Assembly: GCA_018813295.1 (NCBI GenBank) | Contig: JAHJBZ010000067.1 | Location: 1 to 42,854, forward strand | Direction: 5' to 3' | DNA: 42,854 nt | DNA from: Patescibacteria group bacterium | Lineage (GTDB): Bacteria; Patescibacteriota; Gracilibacteria; UM-FILTER-43-11 | In this document: positions 16,568 through 24,299 of the stretch, piece after piece | How positions within the stretch are numbered: position 1 is the stretch's first letter | Layout: each line of letters opens with the position of its first letter | Program-made: the position numbers and the translations under genes | The notes under the pieces: model-generated | Database searches by the model: none | Seen by the model: only the letters and a program-made list of their open reading frames with translations | Told to the model about the DNA's origin: nothing

Positions 16568-17206
16568 TCAATCTAATGGAATATAAGTTTTTCCCAAGAA
16601 AATCGGCGTGTAATAACCAAGCTCCTGATAAGCCTTTTCGGGTATTCCAAGGCTACCCAAATAAAGCTTACCAACATATTCCTTATGTTCTTCAAGGCCA
16701 ATTTTTGGCATACCAAGTGCAATTGTATAAGTTGCTTTGACTGTGGGGTTCATCACCTGCCCGGTCTGTGCATCCAAACCAGATGGCACATCCACGGACA
16801 AAACCAGAATTCCGGATTCATTTATTTGATTAATAATCTCATCTGCAGGAGGACGTGGATTGCCTTTAAGTGAAAACCCAAAAAGCGCATCGATTATTAA
16901 ATCGAATTCGATATCCCGAAGGCGCGATTGGCCAATCGCGCCTTCGGAGTCATCATCAGAATACGGAGATAATATCTCAACCCCAACCCCCTCCTCCTTT
17001 AAAAGACGAACCGCAACAAGTGCATCACCACCATTATTCCCTTTACCGGCAACAACAAGAACCCGCTTAGGTTTTATCTCATTCACCACCAAGTCAAAAA
17101 TCGCCTTCCCTGCACTTTGCATCATATCATCCACCGTGATATCAAAATTATCACAGGCAAATTTTTCAAAAGCCTGCATCTCCGATGTTGTGAGGGGTTG
17201 TAACAT
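16568..17206 (-). CDS. nnrE: NAD(P)H-hydrate epimerase (YjeF N-terminal domain)
   Basis: The 212-residue protein is the free-standing epimerase domain that interconverts the S and R forms of hydrated NAD(P)H for repair. It has AGKGNNGGDALVAVRLL, the DLIIDALFGFSLKG loop with the catalytic-site Asp, and VDVPSGLDAQTGQ. The dehydratase domain (NnrD) that is often fused is missing here. Residues 87-97 (SEGAIGQSRLR) are encoded by a perfect 32-base GC-rich palindrome that also occurs, nearly intact, in the next intergenic region, so this loop was probably created by insertion of a repeat element. Start is the ATG at 17204-17206. Confidence 0.93.
   Translation of the reverse strand: MLQPLTTSEMQAFEKFACDNFDITVDDMMQSAGKAIFDLVVNEIKPKRVLVVAGKGNNGGDALVAVRLLKEEGVGVEILSPYSDDDSEGAIGQSRLRDIEFDLIIDALFGFSLKGNPRPPADEIINQINESGILVLSVDVPSGLDAQTGQVMNPTVKATYTIALGMPKIGLEEHKEYVGKLYLGSLGIPEKAYQELGYYTPIFLGKTYIPLD
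16916..16947. repeat. Perfect 32-bp palindrome inside nnrE
   Basis: CCGAAGGCGCGATTGG is followed at once by its exact reverse complement. The core GAAGGCGCGATT recurs as the arms of the palindrome at 17304-17331. In nnrE it is translated in frame between the end of one strand and DIEFDLIID. Confidence 0.9.
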
Positions 17207-17213
17207 AATCTAA

Positions 17214-17454
17214 TTATAGATTAAAAATTCCAAATCCCAAGCACCAAATCCCAAACAATACGCAATAACCAAATTCCAATACTTCAAGACATACCCCCCA
17301 ACAGAAGGCGCGATTCGCGAATCTCGCCTTCGAGGGTGATTCTATTGTTTGTAATTTTGAAATTTGAAAATTGTAAATTGTTTGGAATTTGGAATTTGAA
17401 AATTGGTAATTGTTATAGTATCGTAATATCGTTTATTTATCACAACATCAATCA
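17214..17454. repeat. Intergenic hairpin of AAATTCCAAATCCC words with a GC palindrome near its tip
   Basis: Between divergent nnrE and thyA, the left half (CCAAATCCCAAGCACC, CAAATCCCAAACAATACG) is complementary to the right half (TTGTTTGGAATTTGG, AATTTGAAAATTGG), giving a long imperfect hairpin. Near the centre, 17304-17331 is a 28-base palindrome with arms GAAGGCGCGATTCG and one mismatch. An extended -10-like TGTTATAGT for thyA is at 17411-17419. No ORF. Confidence 0.7.
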
Positions 17455-18267
17455 ATGAAACAATATCTCTCACTCGTCCAAGAAATATTCGACAACGGCA
17501 TTGAAAAAACTGACCGCACCGGTACGGGAACTATTTCAATTTTCGGAGCGCAACGAAAATATGATTTAAGAGAGGGGTTCCCAATGGTTACAACCAAAAA
17601 AGTAAGATTTGATGCAATTATCCGGGAACTTTTGTGGTTCTTGCGCGGTTCTACCAATATCAATGATGAACTTACCGAATACACACCAATTTGGGATGCC
17701 TGGGCGGATGAAAACGGAAATTTGGGGCCAATTTACGGCAAACAATGGGTAGCTTGGGATGAATACACCGAAAACCCGGATGGAACATTTAAAAAAAATC
17801 AAATCAATCAAGTTCAGAAAGCAATTGACCTTATAAAAAATCAACCTGACTCACGCCGCATTATCGTCAGCGCCTGGAATGTAGCGGATTTACCTAAAAT
17901 GGCGCTCATGCCATGCCATGCATTTTTTCAGTTTAATGTAATGGGCGACAGATTGGATCTCCAGCTTTACCAAAGAAGTGCTGATGTTGCGCTTGGAGTT
18001 CCTTATAACATCGCGAGCTACAGCGCACTTCTTGCAATGGTGGCCCAGGAATGCGACTTGACTCCTGGTGTGTTTGTTCATACGCTGGGTGACGTTCATA
18101 TCTACTCAAATCACGTCGAAGGCCTAAAGGAGCAATTAAAAAGAACCTCACACAAATTGCCACAACTTGAGCTAAGCAAAAAACCATTTTGGGACATTAA
18201 ATTTGAAGATTTCAAGCTAAAGAATTACGTTCACGATGAAGTTATTAAATTTCCTGTAGCCGTTTAA
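17455..18267 (+). CDS. thyA: Thymidylate synthase
   Basis: The 270-residue protein converts dUMP to dTMP with methylene-tetrahydrofolate. It has all the ThyA landmarks: [42 protein letters not shown], the [11 protein letters not shown] loop, the catalytic Cys154 in [27 protein letters not shown] and [10 protein letters not shown]. The C-terminus ends KFPVAV, as in the family. It is followed by folA after a hairpin spacer of 107 bases, so the two genes for the dTMP cycle are probably linked in one transcript. Confidence 0.98.
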   Translation: MKQYLSLVQEIFDNGIEKTDRTGTGTISIFGAQRKYDLREGFPMVTTKKVRFDAIIRELLWFLRGSTNINDELTEYTPIWDAWADENGNLGPIYGKQWVAWDEYTENPDGTFKKNQINQVQKAIDLIKNQPDSRRIIVSAWNVADLPKMALMPCHAFFQFNVMGDRLDLQLYQRSADVALGVPYNIASYSALLAMVAQECDLTPGVFVHTLGDVHIYSNHVEGLKEQLKRTSHKLPQLELSKKPFWDIKFEDFKLKNYVHDEVIKFPVAV

Positions 18268-18372
18268 TTAAGACTTTTAGGACTTTTACGACGTTTAAGA
18301 CTATTACGATTGAAATAAGTTCTACTAAGAATTATCCTAATAGTCGTAATAGTCCAAATAGTCATAAAAGTC
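18268..18372. repeat. Near-perfect ~35-bp-arm hairpin between thyA and folA
   Basis: The left arm (TTAGGACTTTTACGACG to GACTATTACGATT) and the right arm (AATAGTCGTAATAGTCC to CATAAAAGTCCTA) are reverse complements with few mismatches. Each arm is itself a chain of ACT/AGT words. The right arm ends 3 bases before the folA start, so it could control folA translation. Confidence 0.7.
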
Positions 18373-18374
18373 CT

Positions 18375-18896
18375 ATGATAAAAAAAATATATCTAATCGT
18401 AGCAGCCGACCTGAAAAATGGAATCGGCATCAAAGGTAAACTTCCCTGGCAATTAAAAGGTGACATGAGGTTTTTTCAAAAGAAAACAACTAAAAGCGAT
18501 AATGCAAATAAACGTAATATGGTAGTAATGGGCAGAGTCACTTGGGAATCTATACCGGAAGATCATCGCCCATTAATGGGACGAAAGAACGTGGTAATAA
18601 CTCGTAATAAAGATTTTGTTGCACCTGGCGCAGAAGTTGCCCACTCGCTCGAAAAAGCTATAGAAGCCGCAGACGAACGAATAGAAACAATTTTTATTAT
18701 CGGTGGCGCAAAAGTTTACCAGCAGGCAATAAGCAGAAAAGATTTAACAGGTATATATCTGACCAGGGTCAAAAATGAATTTAAATGTGATACATTTTTT
18801 CCAAAAATCCCACCACGCCTTAAGCCAAAAAAAATCAGTGAAAGAGAAGAAGACGGAATCAAATATGAATTTCTGTTATATAAAAAGGAGAAATAA
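18375..18896 (+). CDS. folA: Dihydrofolate reductase
   Basis: The 173-residue enzyme reduces dihydrofolate, the product of thymidylate synthase just upstream. Motifs: IYLIVAADLKNGIGIKGKLPW (Met20-loop region), the acidic residue in KGDMRFF, MVVMGRVTWESIP (NADPH binding), MGRKNVVITRN and TIFIIGGAKVYQQAI. Length is normal. The start follows directly on the hairpin spacer with no clear ribosome-binding site. Confidence 0.97.
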   Translation: MIKKIYLIVAADLKNGIGIKGKLPWQLKGDMRFFQKKTTKSDNANKRNMVVMGRVTWESIPEDHRPLMGRKNVVITRNKDFVAPGAEVAHSLEKAIEAADERIETIFIIGGAKVYQQAISRKDLTGIYLTRVKNEFKCDTFFPKIPPRLKPKKISEREEDGIKYEFLLYKKEK

Positions 18897-18908
18897 CAAA
18901 TTCATATA

Positions 18909-19505
18909 ATGGACGAATTAATAAGGCAGGTTCAGAACCTCAGGGAAAGTAAAATCAGGGAACTTATTGATAAACGAATAAGGCAATTCAAATCCCTAAG
19001 AAAACAAGGGGGTGACAGGCTTTTTAAGGAACTGTGTTTTTGCATTATGACAGCTAATTTTGACGCCCAAAGAGCAATTGATATCCAAAAGAAAATCGAC
19101 AAAGGTTTTTTGGAATTGAATGAGGCAAATTTAGCCAAACAGTTAAAAACTCACGGTCATAGATTTCCAAACGCTCGCGCAAAATACATTACTGAAGCCA
19201 GAAGGCATAAAAACACTCTAAAATTTGACCGAAGCTGGCTGGTAAAAAACATAAAGGGGTTGGGCTACAAAGAAGCCAGTCATTTTTTAAGGAATGTGGG
19301 ATGTGACAACTGCGCAATCGTAGACTTCCACATAATAGATATCCTTGTAAGACACAAAACAATTAAAAGACCTAAGACTATTACGCCAAAAAAGTATCTT
19401 GAAATTGAAAAAGTGCTTAAAAAAATGGCTGATAAATTAAACCTGACACTTGCTGAACTTGATTTTTATCTTTGGTATTTGGAAACAAAAAAAGTTTTGA
19501 AATAA
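18909..19505 (+). CDS. ogg: 8-oxoguanine DNA glycosylase/AP lyase, Ogg2 type
   Basis: A 198-residue HhH-GPD protein of the archaeal-type Ogg2 family that removes 8-oxoguanine and cuts the strand. Diagnostic sequence: LFKELCFCIMTANFDAQRA, HRFPNARAKYITEAR, the helix-hairpin-helix with the catalytic Lys in NIKGLGYKEASHFLRNVG, and the catalytic Asp in AIVDFHIIDILVR. It starts 12 bases after folA and is probably in the same operon, which places repair of oxidised guanine beside dTMP synthesis. Confidence 0.92.
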   Translation: MDELIRQVQNLRESKIRELIDKRIRQFKSLRKQGGDRLFKELCFCIMTANFDAQRAIDIQKKIDKGFLELNEANLAKQLKTHGHRFPNARAKYITEARRHKNTLKFDRSWLVKNIKGLGYKEASHFLRNVGCDNCAIVDFHIIDILVRHKTIKRPKTITPKKYLEIEKVLKKMADKLNLTLAELDFYLWYLETKKVLK

Positions 19506-19514
19506 TTTTTTTTA

Positions 19515-19606
19515 TGGTATAATCTTCTCGAAATAAAAACACAATAAATAATAAATGCAAAAAAACGCACCAAAAGGCGGTTAAACCCATATCGTCTTTT
19601 TTGTTA
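19515..19606 (+). promoter_or_regulatory. Extended -10 promoter followed by a terminator-like leader hairpin
   Basis: TGGTATAAT (19515-19523) would start a transcript near 19530. Downstream AAAAGGCG (about 19573) pairs with CGTCTTTT (about 19593), followed by a T-run, which looks like an intrinsic terminator before the membrane gene at 19654. This could be an attenuated leader or a small RNA of about 75 bases. Confidence 0.5.
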
Positions 19607-19653
19607 CGCAAAAATTTTTAACTTTTAATTTTTAATTCTTAACTTTTAACTAT

Positions 19654-20037
19654 ATGGATACTTCAATTTTCATTGCCAAGATACTTGGGCTGTCATACAT
19701 AGTTGTAGGGCTAGGTTTGCTTTTTAGCTCTGGCTACTATAAAAAGCTATACGAAGACATGATGAAAAATACCGGAATCATGTATCTCGGAGGTATTATG
19801 GCTCTAATAGTAGGTTACCTCATGGTCACTTACCATAATTTTTGGGTAAAAGACTGGACTGTTATCATTACAGTTCTTGGTTGGTTAGCATTATTAAAAG
19901 GTTTCTTCCTACTTGTTCTTCCTGAACAAATGGTAAAACTAACACTTTCTCTATTCCCAAAAAAGAATATGAACGTCTGGGGTGGAGTTGTTTTAGTTTT
20001 AGGCCTTGTTCTCGGTTATTTTGGTTTCTTTATGTAA
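19654..20037 (+). CDS. Small four-helix membrane protein, tandem paralogue 1
   Basis: A 127-residue protein with about four transmembrane helices (IAKILGLSYIVVGLGLLF, MYLGGIMALIVGYLMV, WTVIITVLGWLALLKGFFL, VWGGVVLVLGLVLGYFGFF). It is clearly homologous to the next gene, with the shared words SIFxAKxxGLxY, YHNFWV/FHNVWV, VIxVxGWLxLxKG and the FGF end. The family is unknown to me. A conserved His-Asn-x-Trp-Val at the end of helix 2 may be functional. Confidence 0.8.
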   Translation: MDTSIFIAKILGLSYIVVGLGLLFSSGYYKKLYEDMMKNTGIMYLGGIMALIVGYLMVTYHNFWVKDWTVIITVLGWLALLKGFFLLVLPEQMVKLTLSLFPKKNMNVWGGVVLVLGLVLGYFGFFM

Positions 20038-20080
20038 TTTGAATACATAAAAATATTAATTCTTAATCCATAACAAAATT

Positions 20081-20467
20081 ATGGCAACTTCAATTTTTCT
20101 CGCAAAATTAATTGGACTTATTTACCTGGTTCTTGGCGTAGGTTTAGCAGTGAATCCAAAATACTACCATAAAATGTTTAATGACCTGTTAAACGATACA
20201 CCCCTAATGTATCTTTCAGGAATATTGGCATTTATTGGAGGATTACTTTTGGTTATCTTTCACAACGTATGGGTAGAAAGTTGGGCCATCGTGATAACTG
20301 TATTCGGTTGGCTTTTACTTATAAAAGGAGCACTGCTTATAATGTTCCCGAGCACAATGAAAAAGATTTCTAGAAGCCTATTTCAAAGTAGTGATCCTTT
20401 TCTGGTAGATAGTCTTATTATTATAATTTTGGGGCTTATCTTCGCATACTTTGGATTTCTTGCCTAG
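20081..20467 (+). CDS. Small four-helix membrane protein, tandem paralogue 2
   Basis: A 128-residue protein with the same four-helix plan as the preceding gene (MATSIFLAKLIGLIYLVLG, MYLSGILAFIGGLLLVIFHN, WAIVITVFGWLLLIKGALL, IIIILGLIFAYFGFL). The pair arose by tandem duplication and is spaced by 43 bases. Tandem pairs of this kind often form heteromers in the membrane, but no function is known. Confidence 0.8.
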   Translation: MATSIFLAKLIGLIYLVLGVGLAVNPKYYHKMFNDLLNDTPLMYLSGILAFIGGLLLVIFHNVWVESWAIVITVFGWLLLIKGALLIMFPSTMKKISRSLFQSSDPFLVDSLIIIILGLIFAYFGFLA

Positions 20468-20473
20468 CTAGAT

Positions 20474-20563
20474 ATGCTCAAAATCTTATCTAACATTTTA
20501 ATAGCTATTATTATAGCTGGTATTGTATTGATTACCCTTCGTTTTGTTATTGGATATGTGTAA
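20474..20563 (+). CDS. Putative single-helix membrane peptide, 29 residues
   Basis: An ATG at 20474, 6 bases after the previous stop, opens a short frame MLKILSNILIAIIIAGIVLI ending LRFVIGYV. It is one hydrophobic helix with a basic N-terminal end. It is on the same strand and sits tightly in the operon of small membrane proteins, but it has no clear ribosome-binding site and could be chance. Confidence 0.4.
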   Translation: MLKILSNILIAIIIAGIVLITLRFVIGYV

Positions 20564-20615
20564 ATGGCGAATGGGTTAAGCATGGCATGCCCAGCGCCCC
20601 AATACCTGATTACAA

Positions 20616-21035
20616 ATGCAACCAATAAAAACCATGGACTTATCTAAAAAATTCAAAAAATTCGCACTAAACGCACGCTTTGAATCTATCGCATGGGGGT
20701 TGTTTCTAGTTATGATAGGTGTTCTTTGGCTATATCCCGAAGGAAGATTCCCAGAAGATACATGGCTGCTGGGAACAGGAATCATTCTTTTAGGACTAAA
20801 TGCCGTCAGACATATGTACGGTCTTCACATAAGCATTTTCACTACATTGCTAGGTCTAATCGCTTTAGTTGCAGGACTTGATGACTATTTAGGATATGAA
20901 ATACCAATACTCCCTATTCTAATAATCATTTTTGGTGTGAGCATTCTACTTGGCCCTTCTTTAATTAAGAATAAGGTAAAAAAAGGATCCTGGTTCTGCT
21001 GTAAAGGATCGTGTGAAAAATGGTTTGAGGAATAA
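20616..21035 (+). CDS. Small membrane protein with LiaF/DUF5668-like helices
   Basis: A 139-residue protein; a second ATG at 20634 (MDLSKKF) is an equally good start. It has about four short hydrophobic segments (AWGLFLVMIGVLWLY, WLLGTGIILLGLNAVRH, IFTTLLGLIALVAGLDDYLG, ILPILIIIFGVSILLGP) in the style of the DUF5668/LiaF N-terminal membrane region. The C-terminus WFCCKGSCEKWFEE holds three Cys residues and may bind a metal or form a disulfide. It ends just before a clear terminator. Confidence 0.7.
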   Translation: MQPIKTMDLSKKFKKFALNARFESIAWGLFLVMIGVLWLYPEGRFPEDTWLLGTGIILLGLNAVRHMYGLHISIFTTLLGLIALVAGLDDYLGYEIPILPILIIIFGVSILLGPSLIKNKVKKGSWFCCKGSCEKWFEE

Positions 21036-21060
21036 AAACTTAAACTAAAAAACTACACTA

Positions 21061-21088
21061 CCTCATAAACTGAGGATGGTTTTTTGGT
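21061..21088 (+). terminator. Intrinsic terminator, copy 1 of a repeated sequence
   Basis: CCTCA-TAAAC-TGAGG forms a 5-bp stem, followed by TGGTTTTTTGG. The sequence CTCATAAACTGAGG followed by TGGTTTTTTGGT recurs after the next gene at 21818-21845. Confidence 0.75.
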
Positions 21089-21089
21089 A

Positions 21090-21119
21090 TTGACTCGTTA
21101 GGATGTTATATGTTATAAA
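21090..21119 (+). promoter_or_regulatory. Promoter of the 21155 gene
   Basis: TTGACT (21090-21095), an 18-base spacer and TATAAA (21114-21119) with TG at the extended -10 position. The ATG is 35 bases downstream of the -10. Confidence 0.65.
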
Positions 21120-21154
21120 AACCTCTTAATTTACAAATTAATTTATAAAGTTGC

Positions 21155-21793
21155 ATGGCAGAAGTAAGAGTGGACGGAATGGTTACGCCAACCGCAGATA
21201 TGCTTTTATATGAAAAGCGTGTTACAGGTGAACAATACAATCGTGATAGATTTAGATATGTTGATATTATCACCACAAAAGCAGACGAATATTTATGTAA
21301 AACATTTAGAAATGTATTAGCAAAAGCTTTAGGTGTTCCCAAAGAAGAAGTAGCAGACGCTGCAGAATTGGCTATATTAGAACTTGCAGAGATTCCAGGA
21401 AATGAAGATTTTGATAATAAATTTGGGGAATTAGTAGAGCAAATTCAACATATTGCCAAATTAGCAGAAGGAGGGAGTCTCAATGAACCTAAAGATTTAA
21501 AAAGACCAAGAGTAACAATAGGTGACCTATGTAAGCTTTTAGAAGGTGCAAAATTTGGAGAACAGGCAGAGCAGATGGCACAATTACGCGCAAAATTAGA
21601 AAGAGTTATGCAAGGCGAAGCTACGCAGGAACATTGCAGAGAATTGGCCAAAAAAGCACTCGAAAGAGAAATGGAAGGTATAAATGAAGGCGTATCAGGT
21701 AGTAGTGCAAAGACTATAGCTAGAAGAAAAGCAAAAAGAGATAAAAAAGATATGAAGGATGCGAGAAGAAAAAAGAAGAAAAGGGGAAGGTAG
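21155..21793 (+). CDS. Hypothetical protein with highly basic C-terminal tail
   Basis: A 212-residue soluble protein of unknown family. The first 150 residues are helical and mixed in charge (YEKRVTGEQYNRDRFRYVD, VRVLAKALGVPKEEV-like stretch, EQAEQMAQLRAKLERVMQ). The last 30 residues are almost all Lys, Arg and Asp (RRKAKRDKKDMKDARRKKKK), which suggests binding to nucleic acid or the ribosome. The gene is its own unit, with a promoter in front and the same terminator sequence on both sides, so it may have moved as a cassette between terminators. Confidence 0.8.
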   Translation: MAEVRVDGMVTPTADMLLYEKRVTGEQYNRDRFRYVDIITTKADEYLCKTFRNVLAKALGVPKEEVADAAELAILELAEIPGNEDFDNKFGELVEQIQHIAKLAEGGSLNEPKDLKRPRVTIGDLCKLLEGAKFGEQAEQMAQLRAKLERVMQGEATQEHCRELAKKALEREMEGINEGVSGSSAKTIARRKAKRDKKDMKDARRKKKKRGR

Positions 21794-21817
21794 AAAACTA
21801 CAACAAAAAGAATATCA

Positions 21818-21845
21818 TCTCATAAACTGAGGGTGGTTTTTTGGT
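21818..21845 (+). terminator. Intrinsic terminator, copy 2 of a repeated sequence
   Basis: CTCATAAACTGAGGG, then TGGTTTTTTGGT, nearly identical to 21061-21088. It follows the stop of the 21155-21793 gene by 24 bases and lies between convergent genes. Confidence 0.75.
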
Positions 21846-21863
21846 TGTTATGATTATTTGATC

Positions 21864-24017
21864 TTACCTGGGTGTATAAACCTTTAGGTCATAACCATAA
21901 TAATGAAGCTTTAGAATAACTTTGAACAACTTATTATTATCTACACCCGGCAACGGAGATACGTGCAGATAAACAGTTCTATCCCTGTCAGATTTGGTGC
22001 TTGTGTCATCCCTATGCTTACGTATACTAACGTAAGGCTTAAGCCTTCCTGTAAATTCAGAGAGAACACCAGCCTCGTCAGGAAGTTCAACTCGAAGCCC
22101 CCAGACTTTTCGTTGTTTGGTTTTATCTTTGCTGGCAAGTAAATATAATAAATCAACTTCACCACTGCCCATTTTTTCATAAGCTTCTTTAGCATCAGTA
22201 ACTCCTAAAAATTTCTTTATACAAATCATAAAATCCCTCCTGGAAACTCCAAATAGTCTGCACAGTGATTCCATGTATTCATAGCCCTTTTCCATCCGCA
22301 CAGACTCATTTTTTCTACCCAAAAAAGAAGCTATAACCCTTTGCGTTCTTGGCTTGGCAAAATGCATCCAACCAGGATCAACTTGAATATCATCAGATCT
22401 ATATTGCCCCTCTCCTAAACACGAATGTAAATGAATTACAGTACCATCAGTCAATTTATCAAATATGGGCAGCTGCCTCTTATTATCACCATGAACATTA
22501 TCCCAAGCATCTGCACCCTGAAGGCCGATAACAAGAGAACGATGAATTCTAAAGGCGAAATCCAAGGCAGTCGACCCTTTAGAAAGTTCTATAGGTTCAC
22601 CTGTATCCGTTCTAACGGTTATAGTTGAACCAAGAAGTTCCTCCCTGGCTATTTTTTTAACATTCTTTCTGGTTGATTTTGTAAGCTCTAATATTCGCTG
22701 TAAAGAAGATTGGAATTCTTTCGGTGTCTTTTCATCAACATCAGCCAAAAACCCTCGCTTTGAACGAACTTCGGAAGTCAGATCATTCACACGTACAACC
22801 ATACGTCCTCCAAAATTAGGGTTGAAAAATCTGGCACGCGTTCCTAAATTAGGACCAGCGTCCTTAGTTTCATAATCACTTGTTTTCTCTCTGGCAAACC
22901 TTTTTTGTATACGGGTTAATATTTTTTCAACATTGGCCTCACCACTGTCATCATCCATTTCAAATTCCTGATGAGCTAAAATAACCGTTTCAAGCATAGG
23001 ATCATATTCATCTACAGGAATATCAGTAACTTTTAAGGATTGTAATGTTGGTACATCCCACTCGATATCACCAAGTACTTTTGTAATAGGCCGTGGAGAA
23101 AAGTGTACATTAGCTATTAGAGAAAAATCCTCATCAGATTCCAAAATCTCTTTAATATTTTGACCAGCTCCATTCTGTGGTTCAGTAACCATCTTATTTT
23201 GCCTTTTAATCGTCTTATCAACACCGACCAATAAATCGCTATTCAGATATTCCAAACAACCCCTTAAAAGCTCTTCTTCTACCTCGTAAAGTTTAAGCAT
23301 TTGAGCAAGAGGCACATAAATCTCCAATGTTTCCTGAATAATTCCCATTTCTCTTACTGGATTAGTATGACCTTTTATAGTCCTGATATTATGAATTCTA
23401 TCCGCAATTTTAATAAGCGCTACACGCACACCATATCTATAAATAAAATTCAAGAGTTTTCTAAAGGTCTCATTACTTGTAGCCTCTTTTGATCTTCCCC
23501 TGACTTTTGTAACCCCATCAACCAATTGAGATACATGCTGACGAGTTCTTTTGGCTTGTTCCAAAGCATCATCAGAAAGTTGATCCTGATATCTCTCATA
23601 TGGCAGAAGAGTTCTTTCGTCAGTCTGCTCCTTTCTATCTTCTTTATCATCATGTTTGATGCCAGCGATCATTGAAACAATACCCGCCACACTCATATGG
23701 CGAATTAAATTGAACACCGTACCGACCAAATGATCATAAAAATACGAACTTCCATCCTTTCTTGGTCGGCCATGATGTAACTCTGCAGTATTATATAGCT
23801 CATTAACAAACATTATGATTTCATCACGATCATATAACCTAAAATCCAGCTCCCCTCTTTTAAGGGCAATTTCGTGAACCAGCATTTTACAGGTATCCCT
23901 AAATTGATCCGTTATAACTTCAGAATCAGGATTCGGGATATTATTAATAGCTTTATCTACAATAACCCCTAAAGGTTCATGCGGTCCTTCTATCCTTTCT
24001 ATTGTTGGTTTAGCCAT
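21864..24017 (-). CDS. RelA/SpoT-homologue (RSH) with degenerate synthetase region
   Basis: The 717-residue protein has the long-RSH order. An N-terminal HD hydrolase domain (ELHHGRPRKDGSSYFYDH, GIKHDDKEDR, QLVDGVTKVRG, RVALIKIADRIHNIRTI, ETLEIYVPLAQMLKLYE) spans about 75-260. A TGS domain (ITVRTDTGEPIELSKGS, TALDFAFRIH) lies near 460-525 and an ACT-like C-terminal end (WGLRVELPDEAGVLSEFTGR) near 640-717. Between HD and TGS the usual synthetase marks (RxKxxxSxxxKM loop, YxSLH, ExQIRT) are not seen; only NPNFGGRMVVRVND recalls one strand. So it is probably a (p)ppGpp hydrolase, or a related phosphohydrolase, without synthetase activity. The HD motif itself is altered (HDDKED for HDVVED). Confidence 0.85.
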   Translation of the reverse strand: MAKPTIERIEGPHEPLGVIVDKAINNIPNPDSEVITDQFRDTCKMLVHEIALKRGELDFRLYDRDEIIMFVNELYNTAELHHGRPRKDGSSYFYDHLVGTVFNLIRHMSVAGIVSMIAGIKHDDKEDRKEQTDERTLLPYERYQDQLSDDALEQAKRTRQHVSQLVDGVTKVRGRSKEATSNETFRKLLNFIYRYGVRVALIKIADRIHNIRTIKGHTNPVREMGIIQETLEIYVPLAQMLKLYEVEEELLRGCLEYLNSDLLVGVDKTIKRQNKMVTEPQNGAGQNIKEILESDEDFSLIANVHFSPRPITKVLGDIEWDVPTLQSLKVTDIPVDEYDPMLETVILAHQEFEMDDDSGEANVEKILTRIQKRFAREKTSDYETKDAGPNLGTRARFFNPNFGGRMVVRVNDLTSEVRSKRGFLADVDEKTPKEFQSSLQRILELTKSTRKNVKKIAREELLGSTITVRTDTGEPIELSKGSTALDFAFRIHRSLVIGLQGADAWDNVHGDNKRQLPIFDKLTDGTVIHLHSCLGEGQYRSDDIQVDPGWMHFAKPRTQRVIASFLGRKNESVRMEKGYEYMESLCRLFGVSRRDFMICIKKFLGVTDAKEAYEKMGSGEVDLLYLLASKDKTKQRKVWGLRVELPDEAGVLSEFTGRLKPYVSIRKHRDDTSTKSDRDRTVYLHVSPLPGVDNNKLFKVILKLHYYGYDLKVYTPR

Positions 24018-24131
24018 AGGGGGGCTTTAATTGGCAATAAGGTTGCATATTGTCGCATAAAAAAGAGAGGTTGTCAAAATAAATTAGATATAAAAATTAA
24101 AAACCACATCTTTATTAGAAGTGGTTTTAAA

Positions 24132-24206
24132 TGGTGGCCCGGGGCAGAATTGAACTACCGACGCAAAGATTTTCAGTCTTTCGCTCTACCACTGAGCTAC
24201 CGGGCC
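24132..24206 (-). tRNA. tRNA-Phe (GAA)
   Basis: The minus strand folds as a full cloverleaf: acceptor GGCCCGG/CCGGGCC, D arm GCTC-AGTGGTA-GAGC, anticodon arm AAAGA-CTGAAAA-TCTTT with anticodon GAA, T arm with TTCAATT loop, discriminator A and an encoded CCA (24132-24134). The length is 75 bases with CCA. Confidence 0.97.
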
Positions 24207-24223
24207 ATGTTTTTCAGCCTTTC

Positions 24224-24240
24224 GTCCCGCTAAGCGGGAC
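24224..24240. repeat. GC-rich palindrome GTCCCGCTAAGCGGGAC beside tRNA-Phe
   Basis: Perfect 8-bp arms around a single A. The 13-base core also occurs in frame in the PrgI gene at 12346-12358. It lies 17 bases upstream of the tRNA 5' end on the minus strand. Confidence 0.8.
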
Positions 24241-24299
24241 TACCGGCACACATACAACGACGAAATTTTAAAGGAAAAAATACGTACCCGCAAGAAAAT

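Noticed and set aside
21941-22195. Extra frames inside the RSH gene, on both strands
   Set aside because: They are shadows of a long, well supported gene and show no family features.
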